Of a stretch of 64,000 nt of DNA, positions 54,035 through 62,486 are shown one piece after another. The position numbers and the translations under genes are program-made. Numbering within the stretch: position 1 is the first letter of the stretch; every line of letters begins with the position of its first letter. The notes beneath the pieces were generated by a model. The model saw only the letters and a program-made list of their open reading frames with translations. It made no database searches and was not told where the DNA came from. The DNA lies in contig NZ_CM001489.1 in the NCBI RefSeq assembly GCF_000262465.1, positions 1,337,781 through 1,401,780 on the forward strand, read 5' to 3'. This DNA is from Frankia sp. QA3. Its GTDB lineage: Bacteria; Actinomycetota; Actinomycetes; Frankiales; Frankiaceae.

Positions 54035-54451
54035 TCACTCGAGCATGCCGGTCTGTCGCAGCAGCGTCAGCGCGTCGACGACGGCCCAGTGCTCGAACAT
54101 CAGCCCGTCCCGGTAACGGACGAGATCCATCACGGCGAACTCGACCGGATTGCCGGAGGCTGGCACGCCGAACCACTCGCCGGTGTGCCGGCCCCGGAAC
54201 ATCTTGTGGGTAGAGACGAGGTCACCCTCGCCGATGCAGTGCAGGAGCTCGACCTGGAGGTCGGAGAATGCCGCGTGCAGAGCCTCGGTGAGCGTGCGCA
54301 CACCGTCCCGGTCGGGGCTCTGCGTCGGGCCCGCCGTGTGATTGCGGAAGTCGGCGTGAATGAATTCCCCGATGAGGTCGGCTCTGCCCTGAACCTGCAC
54401 CCGCTCGACAAAGGAACGCATGCGTTCGACATTGGAGCCAAATTCGGTCAC
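54035..54451 (-). CDS. SnoaL-like ester-cyclase family protein
   Basis: A 138-residue NTF2-fold protein of the SnoaL-like polyketide cyclase group, with the typical segments FIHADFRNHT (about 29-38), HAAFSDLQVELLHCIGEGDLV (about 59-79) and a final FEHWAVVDALTLLRQTG (about 118-134). The H-W/D residues near the end correspond to the active-site region of SnoaL. No polyketide genes are adjacent. A GTG start after GTGAGG is used. The protein may instead be a general small-molecule isomerase or have no enzymatic role. Confidence 0.82.
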   Translation of the reverse strand: MTEFGSNVERMRSFVERVQVQGRADLIGEFIHADFRNHTAGPTQSPDRDGVRTLTEALHAAFSDLQVELLHCIGEGDLVSTHKMFRGRHTGEWFGVPASGNPVEFAVMDLVRYRDGLMFEHWAVVDALTLLRQTGMLE

Positions 54452-54562
54452 GTCGCCTCACCCGGGTCGGCAGCAGGAGCAATGTGTGCACCGCGGGAAT
54501 ACGTGACCGATCGTACCCGGCGTCGCACCCGGCGCGCCGGCTGGGAGCGTAGCAGAAAGCGG

Positions 54563-55402
54563 TCAGGAGTTGATTGCGCCGGTGGCGAGCAGTCCGGCGA
54601 GGGCGACGGCGACGGCGATTCGGTAGACGATGAAGGCGTTGAAGTTGTGCCGGGCGACGTACTTGAGCAGCCAGGCGATGGAGGCGTACGCGACGGCGAA
54701 GGAGACCAGCGTGCCCACCGCGAGGGGCAGGACCGACACGCCGCCGCCGACGGCGTCCTTCAGCTCATACAGTCCGGCGCCGGTCAGCGCCGGGATGGAC
54801 AGGAAGAACGACAGCCGGGTGGCGGCGACCCGGTCGAGGTCGCGGATGAGGCCGGTGGAGATCGTCGCGCCGGATCGGGAGAAGCCCGGGAAGAGCAGGG
54901 CGAGGATCTGCGACGTGCCGACGACCATGGCGTCGGGCAGGGCGATGTCGTCCTCGCCGCGCTTGTGCCGGCCGTACTGGTCGGCGAACCACATCAGCGC
55001 GCTGCCGGCCACCAGGGAGGCGGCGACGACCCACAGCGAGGCGAGCGGCCCGTCGATGAGGGATTTGGCGGCCAGTCCGACGCCGACGACGGGGATCGTC
55101 GCGTAGATGACCCACCAGGTGAACGTGTAGTCGTGGTTCTGGCGGGCCGCCGGGTCGGCCAGGCCGCGGCCCCAGGCGGTGGCGAAGCGGCGGATGTCGG
55201 CGAAGAAGTAGACGAGGACGGCCGCGATCGCGCCGACCTGGATGACGGCGGTGAAGCCGACGACGGCCTTGTCGTCCACCTCGATGCCCAGCAGCCCCTC
55301 GGTGATCTTCAGGTGGCCGGTGGAGGAGATCGGGAGGAACTCGGTCAGCCCCTCGACGATGCCGAGGAGGGTGGCCTGTCCGACGCTGATCGCGCTCACC
55401 AT
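54563..55402 (-). CDS. uppP: Undecaprenyl-diphosphatase (UppP/BacA)
   Basis: A 279-residue membrane enzyme that recycles undecaprenyl diphosphate for cell-wall synthesis and confers bacitracin tolerance. The two active-site segments are plain: GIVEGLTEFLPISSTGH (about 14-30) and PGFSRSGAT (about 170-178). Seven or eight membrane helices are expected. Start is the ATG at 55402 or the GTG one codon later. The upstream border is a probable IS-derived element ending about ten bases before the start, which may have replaced the native promoter. Confidence 0.95.
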   Translation of the reverse strand: MVSAISVGQATLLGIVEGLTEFLPISSTGHLKITEGLLGIEVDDKAVVGFTAVIQVGAIAAVLVYFFADIRRFATAWGRGLADPAARQNHDYTFTWWVIYATIPVVGVGLAAKSLIDGPLASLWVVAASLVAGSALMWFADQYGRHKRGEDDIALPDAMVVGTSQILALLFPGFSRSGATISTGLIRDLDRVAATRLSFFLSIPALTGAGLYELKDAVGGGVSVLPLAVGTLVSFAVAYASIAWLLKYVARHNFNAFIVYRIAVAVALAGLLATGAINS

Positions 55403-55411
55403 GGTCTCGGC

Positions 55412-55556
55412 ATGGATGCTCCGGCCTTCAGGCCGGGAAGGAAACGCCGCCCTACCTCGTTCACTGGTGGATGTCCTTTCCGCAGAATGGGTGTCTGGCC
55501 CGTTTCCGGCTGTGTAGGAGTTGGAATCCCCCGCCTTCAGTCGGGGGAGGGCGTCA
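55412..55556 (-). mobile_element. Probable 140-bp IS200/IS605-derived mini-element (terminal hairpins only)
   Basis: Two imperfectly related hairpins lie at the ends of a gene-free interval. Read on the minus strand, the first is CCCCCG-ACTGAAGG-CGGGGG followed by ATTCC (55548-55523), the second is CCGGCC-TGAA-GGCCGG followed by AGCATCC (55436-55414). Hairpins of this kind, with a CTGAAGG core and ATCC after the stem, recall the ends of actinobacterial IS200/IS605-TnpB elements. No transposase or tnpB lies between them, so this would be a non-autonomous derivative. The dedA stop codon is at one edge and the uppP start at the other. Confidence 0.5.
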
Positions 55557-56231
55557 TTGTTCGGGCGAGGACGATGTGGGCGCGGCCGGCGGCCGCCCGG
55601 TGCCCGCCCGGCGGTGGGCGCGGTACTCGCGCAGCACCGGTATGGCCGAGAGCACCACGATCGCGAGGGACGTCGGAATCATGTAGCGCTCGATGGGGAT
55701 GGTCTGGCCGAGGGCGTAGCCGAGCAGCGTCACCCCGACGGCCCACAACAGCCCACCGATCAGGTTGAACGTCGTGAACACCCGGACCGGCATCCTGACG
55801 ACGCCGGCCAGCGGATTCATGAACGTCCGGACCACCGGCACGAACCGCGCCAGGACGACGGCCTTCCCGAACCCGTACTTGTCCAGGACCCCGCGGGCCT
55901 GCTCGACGTACTCCTGCCGGAAGAAACGGGAGTTCGGCCGGTCGAACAGCCGCGGCCCGCCCCGCCGGCCGATCAGATATCCGGTCTGCGCGCCGGCGCT
56001 GGCCGCGACGGAGACTCCCAGCAGGACCGTGGGCAGGTGCAGGTGGGGTCCGGACGCCGCCGCGTCGCTCGCGGAGATCGCCCCGGCGAGAAACAGCAGG
56101 GAATCGCCCGGCAGAAAGAATCCCACGAACAGGCCCGTCTCCGCGAAGATGACGACCATCAGGCCGAGCAGTCCGACGGATGACACGATCGACGACGGAT
56201 CGAGAATATTCAGCGCGACCTCGCTGGACAC
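55554..56231 (-). CDS. DedA-family membrane protein
   Basis: A 225-residue DedA/SNARE-associated membrane protein. It has the reentrant-loop signature ETGLFVGFFLPGDSLLF (about 31-47) and FVPVVRTFMNPLAGVVRM (about 129-146) with the conserved arginine. DedA proteins include flippases for polyprenyl-phosphate or phospholipid; the neighbouring uppP, for lipid carrier recycling, agrees with a role in carrier return. The C-terminal tail ends in SSSPEQ exactly at the border of the mini-element and may have been shortened by it. Confidence 0.9.
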   Translation of the reverse strand: MSSEVALNILDPSSIVSSVGLLGLMVVIFAETGLFVGFFLPGDSLLFLAGAISASDAAASGPHLHLPTVLLGVSVAASAGAQTGYLIGRRGGPRLFDRPNSRFFRQEYVEQARGVLDKYGFGKAVVLARFVPVVRTFMNPLAGVVRMPVRVFTTFNLIGGLLWAVGVTLLGYALGQTIPIERYMIPTSLAIVVLSAIPVLREYRAHRRAGTGRPPAAPTSSSPEQ

Positions 56232-56358
56232 GACAGATCCCTCTCACCCGGGCGGCGACACAACGGCAGCGGGAGGACGGCACCCTGTTCGCCGACCCGC
56301 CGCCACCCACCCTGCCGGGACGACGATGTGAAGGCCGTGTGAGCGTCGCGTCCCGGGT

Positions 56359-56685
56359 GGGCGGGCGGTCCGTGGGGCCGTACCACCAGAAGGCGCGGTC
56401 CTGCGGGGTGTGCTGGCGAATCGGCTGCGCGATGACCTGGGGTGGGATCTCGCGGCGTTGGATGCCGCGGCGGGTGATGGCGACGTAGCCGACGAGAGCG
56501 ACGATCACGACGGTGGCGGCAGGACGACGGCGTTAGAAGACCGTCGAGCCGACGTGGCCGCGTGGCGGGCCGTCGGCGGCCAGGGTGCCGAAGACGGCCA
56601 GCATCACCACGGCGAACCAGTAGACCGGCGCCTGATGGCGCCGTGACCGAAACTGCAGCCAGAGCGCGGTGACGAAACCGAGCAG
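56359..56685 (-). pseudogene. Degraded membrane-protein gene (COG4705-like)
   Basis: On the minus strand 56685-56572 encodes LLGFVTALWLQFRSRRHQAPVYWFAVV and onward to GTLAAD. This matches a conserved helix-loop-helix of the COG4705 family of membrane-anchored proteins. A few residues later a TAA (56535-56533) breaks the frame, yet the same frame goes on with a second hydrophobic stretch, VVIVALVGYVAITRRGIQ (56511-56458), and a charged tail to 56359. Neither part has a proper start. It is best read as a decayed gene. Confidence 0.5.
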
Positions 56686-56845
56686 GGCGTGTGAGGAGCG
56701 TGTGAGAGCGACACCCTCGCCGCCCGCCCGCCACCACGCCGGCACTGCGCGGACTAAACGGGCTGCTCCGGTTCTTCCCGACGTTCTAGTATTGGGAGCC
56801 ATTTCGGCTGTCCGGCCGTTCTCGGGGATTGGTGGGGGAATTCTC

Positions 56846-58019
56846 GTGCAAGGTCATGTTCGGCGCCGGCTGCTGGCGGCGCTCTGCGTTCTGGGTGGCG
56901 TCCTGGTCCTCGCCTGCTGGTTGGTGGCGGCACTGTCCCCGGTGCCCTTCACCGCGGCGGTGGCCGTCGGGGTGGCCGTGGCCGCCGTCCAGTACCTGGT
57001 CGCGCCGCGGGTCATCGCCTGGCTCGTCCCGGCGACGGAGCTTGCCCGCACGGCGGACGGTTACCGCAGCGACGAGCCGGTGGCCGCGATCGTCGCGCGG
57101 CAGTGCCAGGCGGCCGGCCTGCCCCTGGTCCGGCTCGGCATCGTCGACGACGGCGAACCGAACGCGTTCACCTTCGACCGGCGCCCTCGGGATCGCCGGT
57201 CCGGGTGGCCTGCCCGCCGCCGGGCTGCTCGGCCCGGGGCTGCCGCCCGAGCGGGTGGCCGCGGCGATGCGCTGGGAGAACACCAGCCCGTGGGCCCGCT
57301 GGCACGAGCTGTTCGCCACCCATCCGCTCGTCGTGCACCGCAGCGCCGCCCTCGAACGCAGCGGCCTGCCGGGCGCCCCGACGCGCTGGCGGGCGGTGCG
57401 CGCGGCCGCGGCGGCGCGGCCGGGGGAGCGGGCGGCGGCGCGCGGGCGGTTCCTGGTGGAGCTCCCCATCCACCTCGGCGGCTGGGCGTGCCTGCTCGGC
57501 GCCCTCACCGTCGCCCGCCACGACCCGGGCGTCGGCGGCCTGCGGACCGTCGCGGCGCTGGTCGCCGCCGGCCTGCTGCTGGTCGTCCGCGCGGCGCTGC
57601 GCAGCCCGCTGGGCGCGCCCGAGCCCGTGGACGAGGCCGCGAGCCTGCTCGAACGCCTCGACGCCGGACCGGTCGGCGCCGTGCCCGTCAGCCTGCGGGG
57701 CCGGATCATCGGGCGGGGCGGCTACGTCGCCTCCCCGGACTTCGTCCTCGCCGACGACAGCGGCATCGTGCCGATCGTCTACCACCAGCCGTTCCCCGGC
57801 GCGCGGACCCTCTTCGGACTGACCGGAGCCGACGACTTCGTGGACGAAGAGGTGCTGGTCACCGGCTGGTTCCTGCGCGCGCCCGGACCGTACGTCGAGC
57901 TGCGCTCGATCGCCGCGGCATCCGGGCGCACCGCCCGCAGCTGGCAGTTCGTCGCCCGCTACGCGCTGTCGCTGGTCGTGCTCGTCGTCGGCGCCGTCCT
58001 GCTTGCCACGAACCTCTGA
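56846..58019 (+). pseudogene. M48 (HtpX-like) peptidase pseudogene with the catalytic core deleted
   Basis: From a GTG at 56846 the frame encodes two membrane helices and EPNAFTFDRRP up to about 57182, the segment that in M48/HtpX peptidases comes just before the HExxH helix. There the frame is lost. From 57184 another frame encodes RWENTSPWARWHELFATHPL, the segment after the catalytic domain, then a membrane helix, an OB-like region with SPDFVLADDSGIVPIVYH, and a C-terminal membrane helix. The HExxH motif is absent from the window. A deletion that also shifted the frame explains this. The second part alone forms an open frame of about 275 residues and might still be expressed. Confidence 0.75.
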
Positions 58020-58120
58020 CGTGCATACTTGGTTGTGATCAAGATGATGTTCGACCGGCGGGTAGCGGCCCGCGGCCGGGTACATGCCCCGGCGCGCGGG
58101 TTGGGGATACGCCGGGATGA

Positions 58121-58552
58121 TCAGGAGCCGGCGTTGGGCACGAGCTCGACGACGGGGATGAGGCGGGTCACGGCCGCCTGATGCTCGGTGAACTGCGGGT
58201 AGCGGGCGGCCTGGCGGGCGTACATCTCGTCGCGTTTCGCGCCGTGCACCTCCGTGGCCGTGACCTGCAGCCTCCGGCCCTCGACCTCGATGGTGGCCTG
58301 CGGGTCCGCGCGCAGGTCGTGCAGCCAGCGAGGGTGCTCGTCGACGCCGGGGTTGACGGCGTAGACGAAGTACCGGTCGGCGTCGGCGTAGAAGTTCAGC
58401 GGGCTCACGTGCGGCGTCCCGTCGGCCTCCTGGCCGCTGGTCAGCAGCAGCAGCGTGAATCCCTCGTACTTGCCCGCGGGCCGGCCGCCGTTGGCCCGGA
58501 ACTCGTCGACAAAGTCCCTGATCTCCTGCGTGGAGAACATCTTCTCGCTCAT
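58121..58552 (-). CDS. Deazaflavin (F420)-dependent nitroreductase-family protein
   Basis: A 143-residue split-barrel protein of the Ddn/nitroreductase family that in actinobacteria binds F420 and reduces quinones, nitro compounds or unsaturated lipids. Family segments are LLLLTSGQEADGTPHVSPLNF (about 34-54) and HPRWLHDLRADPQATIEV (about 74-91). Single gene, divergent from nothing close; 100 bp separates it from the M48 remnant. The substrate is unknown. Confidence 0.85.
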   Translation of the reverse strand: MSEKMFSTQEIRDFVDEFRANGGRPAGKYEGFTLLLLTSGQEADGTPHVSPLNFYADADRYFVYAVNPGVDEHPRWLHDLRADPQATIEVEGRRLQVTATEVHGAKRDEMYARQAARYPQFTEHQAAVTRLIPVVELVPNAGS

Positions 58553-58888
58553 CGGTTCGCCTTTTCTCCAGGTGCCGCGAACCGCGCGGGAGGAATCGGC
58601 GGCCGAGCCGGCGGCGTGCGTTCACCGGGGCACGGTGCGCGCGTTGCCGTCGCCGACGCGAATGTCGCAAGCCGATGTCCCTCGCCGCGCGGACAGACAT
58701 CCTGGATACGTCCGGCCCCCGGCCCGCCGAGGTGGGACGTCCTTCACGCCGCCGACGTCAGGGCCGCAGCCAGGACTTTCCCGTGAGGCCAGCGGGCGGA
58801 CAACGGCCCCACTGTGGCCGGTCCCACGCAGCGGAGCGGGCATTGGTGCCAGTTGTCGACCCGCCGGTTCCCGGAAAGCGCCGAAAGC

Positions 58889-58968
58889 GATGCGCGCAGG
58901 GAGTGCGATGCGCGCAGGGAGGGCGGTGCGCGCAGGGAGGGCGGTGCGCGCAGGGAGTGCGATGCGCG
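58889..58968. repeat. 18-bp intergenic tandem repeat, four units
   Basis: Four copies of (GA/GG)TGCGCGCAGGGAG(TG/GG)C and a partial fifth occupy the middle of a 535-bp gap (58553-59087) between two leftward genes. Outside the repeats the gap holds no recognisable gene. Confidence 0.95.
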
Positions 58969-59026
58969 TGCCGTCGGGCCGGTGGCCGCGGACCATGTCC
59001 GGTGCCACCGGCCCGAGCGGGGTGAA

Positions 59027-59078
59027 CTGCCAGCGTGACCTGTCAGGGTGAAGGTGACCTGTCAGGGTGAACTGGCAG
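59027..59078. terminator. Inverted repeat enclosing 18-bp direct repeats downstream of the amidohydrolase
   Basis: CTGCCAG (59027-59033) pairs with CTGGCAG (59072-59078). Between them GTGACCTGTCAGGGTGAA occurs twice (59035-59052 and 59054-59071). The structure lies just after the amidohydrolase stop (59088) and may act as its terminator, though the loop is long. Confidence 0.45.
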
Positions 59079-59087
59079 CGGGAAACG

Positions 59088-60227
59088 TCAGGAGGTGCGG
59101 GGGAAGTTGTAGAGCGTCCGCGCGTTGGTCTCGACCATCCGCAGGGCCTCGTCGTCGGGGACGTCGATCAGCGCCTCGGCGAGCAGCTTGCGGGTGTTGG
59201 GCCAGTTGCTGTCGGAGTGCGGGTAGTCGCTCTCGAACATGATGTTGTCGACGCCGATGCGGTGGCGCGCCTCCACGCCGGCCTCGTCGACGATGAAGCA
59301 GCCGTAGACGTGGTCGCGGAACAGCTCGCTGGGCCGCACCTCGGTGTTCACGTCGTTGTACCAGCGGTGGCGCTCCCACACGTAGTCGATGCGCTCGAGC
59401 ATGTACGGCATCCAGCCGATGCCACCCTCGGACAGCGCGATCTTGACCTGGGGGAACCGGTGGAAGACGGGGGAGAGCAGCAGTTCGGCCATCGCCGACA
59501 TGGAGTTCAGGCCGAACAGCGAGATGGCGACGGTGAAGTTGGTCGTGGCCGCCTCGGGGGAGGACTGCGGTGACCCGCCGGAGCCGAAGTGCAGGCAGAT
59601 TGGCAGGCCGGCCTCGCTGGCGGCGGCGAGCACCGGGTCCCAGTGGGTGGTGTGCCAGGACGGCAGGCCGAGGCGGTCGGGCAGCTCGGGGAAGGTGACG
59701 CTGCGCGCGCCCTTGGCGGCGGTCCGCCGGATCTCCGCGGCGGCGGCCTCGACGTCCCAGTAGGGCACCATGACCAGCGGTATCTGCCGGTCGGGAGCGG
59801 CGGCGCACCACTCGTCGAGGATGAAGTCGTTGTACGCCCGCACGGTCTCGGTGGCGAGTGCCAGGTCCTGCGAGGCGGCGAGCACGCTGCCGGCGAAGCC
59901 GGCGAAGTTGGGGAAGCACAGCTGTGCGTGGACACCCTCCTCGTCCATGTCGCGCAGCCGGTCGGCGATGCGGTAGCAGCCCGGTAACATGTCGTCGTAG
60001 CTGCGGGGGTCCAGACCGTAGTCCTTCGGGCTCTTGCCGGCGACGGCGTTGAGGGCGAAGTTTCCGGCCCGGCGGCCCTCGTAGATCCACCAGTCGTTGC
60101 CGTCCTCGGCGCGCTCGATGCGCGGGCAGGCGTCCTGGTATTTCGCGGGCATGCGATCGAGCCAGACGCGCGGGTGCTCGATCACGTGATCATCTACTGA
60201 GATGATCTGGGCGTTGGCGGGCAGCAT
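59088..60227 (-). CDS. Amidohydrolase-2 family protein (ACMSD-like TIM barrel)
   Basis: A 379-residue member of the amidohydrolase-related family of decarboxylases and hydrolases. Features are ISVDDHVIEHPRVW at the N terminus (D-x-H), HFGSGG with the metal histidine near residue 223, and FESDYPHSDSNWP near 333-345 with the conserved aspartate. The ATG at 60227 is chosen because of GAGGAGG immediately upstream. Such proteins act on ring-cleavage or natural-product intermediates. It is divergent from the hemerythrin gene across a 373-bp region. Confidence 0.87.
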   Translation of the reverse strand: MLPANAQIISVDDHVIEHPRVWLDRMPAKYQDACPRIERAEDGNDWWIYEGRRAGNFALNAVAGKSPKDYGLDPRSYDDMLPGCYRIADRLRDMDEEGVHAQLCFPNFAGFAGSVLAASQDLALATETVRAYNDFILDEWCAAAPDRQIPLVMVPYWDVEAAAAEIRRTAAKGARSVTFPELPDRLGLPSWHTTHWDPVLAAASEAGLPICLHFGSGGSPQSSPEAATTNFTVAISLFGLNSMSAMAELLLSPVFHRFPQVKIALSEGGIGWMPYMLERIDYVWERHRWYNDVNTEVRPSELFRDHVYGCFIVDEAGVEARHRIGVDNIMFESDYPHSDSNWPNTRKLLAEALIDVPDDEALRMVETNARTLYNFPRTS

Positions 60228-60265
60228 GTGATCCTCCTCGGGGACGACGGCCACTCCGTTAGGTG

Positions 60266-60284
60266 CAGAAGTCCCGATCTTCTG
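60266..60284. promoter_or_regulatory. 19-bp dyad in the amidohydrolase promoter region
   Basis: CAGAAG and CTTCTG flank seven bases, 39 bp upstream of the amidohydrolase start. Size and spacing fit a TetR-type operator. The stretch 60265-60310 is also less GC-rich and contains TTGTCA on the minus strand as a possible -35 element. The rest of 60228-60600 has no gene. Confidence 0.45.
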
Positions 60285-60600
60285 ACAAGTACGTCACATT
60301 TTTGGGAGCAGTGCAAGGGGAGTTGCCGTTCGTCGCGGCGCCGATCGGATCGGGAGGATCTGACGGAGGTGTCGGAGCGCGGCCAGTGGGGACCCGGACG
60401 GAGAGGCTCAGCCGAGACGCCTGTGCGCCGGGCGGCCGTCGGCGCCAGGGCGTGTTGTGCCCGCCGGATCGGGTAGCGCTCACCCGTCGGCCCGAGACGG
60501 GCCCGGCCGCGGTGGTCACCGTCCGGCGGCCACCTCGGTGTCCAGGGCTCATCCCGGACGAAAACGGTCGGCTCATTCCGGAACGAAACGGAGACGTGGC

Positions 60601-61182
60601 ATGGCGAGCAAACTGGCGGAGCGGGAGCGCGCGGAGGCCGCGAAGCTGCCCGAAGACGACATTGTGGGACTTCTGCTGGCGCAGCATGCACGCATCCGCG
60701 ATCTGTTCGCGGAGATCAGCGAGGAGCGTGGCGAGCACCGCAAGAAGGCGTTCGACGAGCTGCGGGCGCTGATCGCCGTGCACGAGACGGCCGAGGAGAT
60801 GGTCCTGCGGCCGGTGTCGCGCCGCTCGGCCGGCCCGGATGTCGTGAAGGCCCGCAACCACGAGGAGGAGCAGGCGGCCCATGTCCTCGCGGGGCTGGAG
60901 AAGATGGACGTGACCAGCCCGGAGTTCGAGCGGCAGATCGTGGAGTTCGAGCGGGCGGTGTCCGATCACGCCGAGCGCGAGGAGCGCGAGGAGTTCCCGG
61001 CGGTGCAGGCGGTCACCAGCGAGCACGAGCGGCGCAAGCTCGGCCGGCAGCTGCGCGCGGTCGAGAGCCTGGCGCCGACGCACCCCCACCCGGGCACGGT
61101 GGGCTCCCCACTCGCCCAGTGGGCGGTCGGCCCGTTCGCGTCGCTGGTGGACCGGACCAGGGACGCACTGCGCCGCAGGTAG
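60601..61182 (+). CDS. Hemerythrin HHE-domain protein
   Basis: A 193-residue protein with a four-helix HHE domain. Metal-ligand histidines are in LAQHARIRDLF, VHETAEEMVLRP, NHEEEQAAHVL and DHAEREEREEFP (about residues 27-140), the usual spacing for a diiron hemerythrin that binds oxygen or NO. The C-terminal 45 residues are Pro/His-containing and unconserved. The ATG at 60601 follows an ACGGAGA box. Likely role in oxygen or nitrosative stress sensing. Confidence 0.9.
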   Translation: MASKLAERERAEAAKLPEDDIVGLLLAQHARIRDLFAEISEERGEHRKKAFDELRALIAVHETAEEMVLRPVSRRSAGPDVVKARNHEEEQAAHVLAGLEKMDVTSPEFERQIVEFERAVSDHAEREEREEFPAVQAVTSEHERRKLGRQLRAVESLAPTHPHPGTVGSPLAQWAVGPFASLVDRTRDALRRR

Positions 61183-61238
61183 ACCTCGGATCCACCCGGC
61201 GCCGGCGGCCCGGTCCCGGGCCGGTGGCGGGGCCGCGG

Positions 61239-61317
61239 TCGCCGGTGGGTCTCAGGGCTCGCCGGTGGGTCTTCAGGGCTCGCCGGTGGGTCTTCAGGGG
61301 CCGCCGGTGGGTCTCAG
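61239..61317. repeat. 20/21-bp tandem repeat across the epimerase stop codon
   Basis: Four units (TCGCCGGTGGGTCTTCAGGGC and variants, 17-21 bp) fill the convergent gap between the hemerythrin gene and the epimerase gene and extend over the epimerase TGA (61314-61316). Confidence 0.93.
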
Positions 61318-62408
61318 ATCCTGCCGCCGCTGCGGCCGGACAGGGCCCGGCGGGCGCCGCGGGCGTGATCGAGCCAGCCCGCGGCGCCTCGCAGCACCGG
61401 CGTTTCCGCACCCCGGCCCGTGCCGGCACCGACGAGCCAGTCGCGCAGGACGGCAGTGGTGTCGATGCAGGGGAGCCAGCCCAGCTCCCGGCGAGCCCGA
61501 CCGGTATCCATGATCGGCACGCCTCGCGCGAGGTCGATCCAGCCGGGGCTGACCGGAGCCAGCCGGGCCCGGTAGGCGACGCTGACCGACGCGCGCACGA
61601 GCGCCGGCGGCAGCGGGACGGCGCGCCCGCCGAGCATCGCGGGCAGCGTGTCCGGGGTGACCGGCGGGTCGACGGCGATGTTGTAGGCGCCGCGGGCATC
61701 CCCGCTGGTGGCGGCGGCCGCGAACGCGGCGGCGGCATCGCTGGAGTGCACGACCTGGAACGTCAGGCCGCGCACGGCGGGGACGACCGGCAGCCGACCC
61801 GCACCGGCGCCGAGGCGGCGCAGCAGGCCGGGGGGCGCCAGCGGGCCGAGGAAGTAGCGAGCCTGGGACTGCGCCGCGGAGGCGGACAGCACGATCGCCG
61901 GGCGCAGCCGGGACACCCGGATTCCCGGATGATCGGCTTCGAGGCTGTCCAGCAGGCGTTCCACGGTGACCTTCTGGACGCTGTACGGCGACGTCTCGAT
62001 GCCGGTGGTCGGCCAGTTCTCGTCGACCGGCTGATCCTTCCCCCGGGGGCGGTAGGCGCCGACCGACGACGCGTGCACGAGCGCCGGCACCCCGGTGGCC
62101 AGCGCCGCCGCGAACACGCGTTCACTCCCGGCGACGTTCGTCGCCTCCGTGACGACCGTCGCCCGCTCGGGCTGGATCAGCCAGGCCAGGTGGACGACCG
62201 ACGCGCAGCCGCGGAACGCCTTCTCCAGCTCGCCGAAGGCCCCGGGGCGGGACACGTCGAGCGCCAGCCAGCGGACCTTGCCCGGCTGCGGACCGGGCGG
62301 CGGCCGGCGGGCGATCGCGACGATCTCCTCGACCCGCCGGTCGGCCTCCAGCTCGCGGACCAGATGAAAACCGATGTTGCCGGATGCTCCGACGATGGCG
62401 ACACGCAT
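61314..62408 (-). CDS. NAD-dependent epimerase/dehydratase (extended SDR)
   Basis: A 364-residue extended short-chain dehydrogenase. The NAD-binding motif is VAIVGASGNIG (about 3-13), HLAW follows near 73-76, and the catalytic Ser-Tyr-Lys is in HASSVGAY and YSVQK (about 112-145). It could act on nucleotide sugars or, as often in actinobacteria, on unknown small molecules. ATG start at 62408. Divergent from the M20 peptidase. Confidence 0.88.
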   Translation of the reverse strand: MRVAIVGASGNIGFHLVRELEADRRVEEIVAIARRPPPGPQPGKVRWLALDVSRPGAFGELEKAFRGCASVVHLAWLIQPERATVVTEATNVAGSERVFAAALATGVPALVHASSVGAYRPRGKDQPVDENWPTTGIETSPYSVQKVTVERLLDSLEADHPGIRVSRLRPAIVLSASAAQSQARYFLGPLAPPGLLRRLGAGAGRLPVVPAVRGLTFQVVHSSDAAAAFAAAATSGDARGAYNIAVDPPVTPDTLPAMLGGRAVPLPPALVRASVSVAYRARLAPVSPGWIDLARGVPIMDTGRARRELGWLPCIDTTAVLRDWLVGAGTGRGAETPVLRGAAGWLDHARGARRALSGRSGGRI

Positions 62409-62486
62409 CCTGTTCCCGTGCCCCGCCCACGGCCATCAACCCGTATGTGGCCCGGCGCATCGCCGCGGTGTCCGTACGATCCCGTC

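Noticed and set aside
52898-55768. Plus-strand ORF of 956 codons across several genes
   Set aside because: It runs antisense through a SnoaL-like gene and uppP and across intergenic repeats, with no recognisable domain. High GC removes stop codons by chance.
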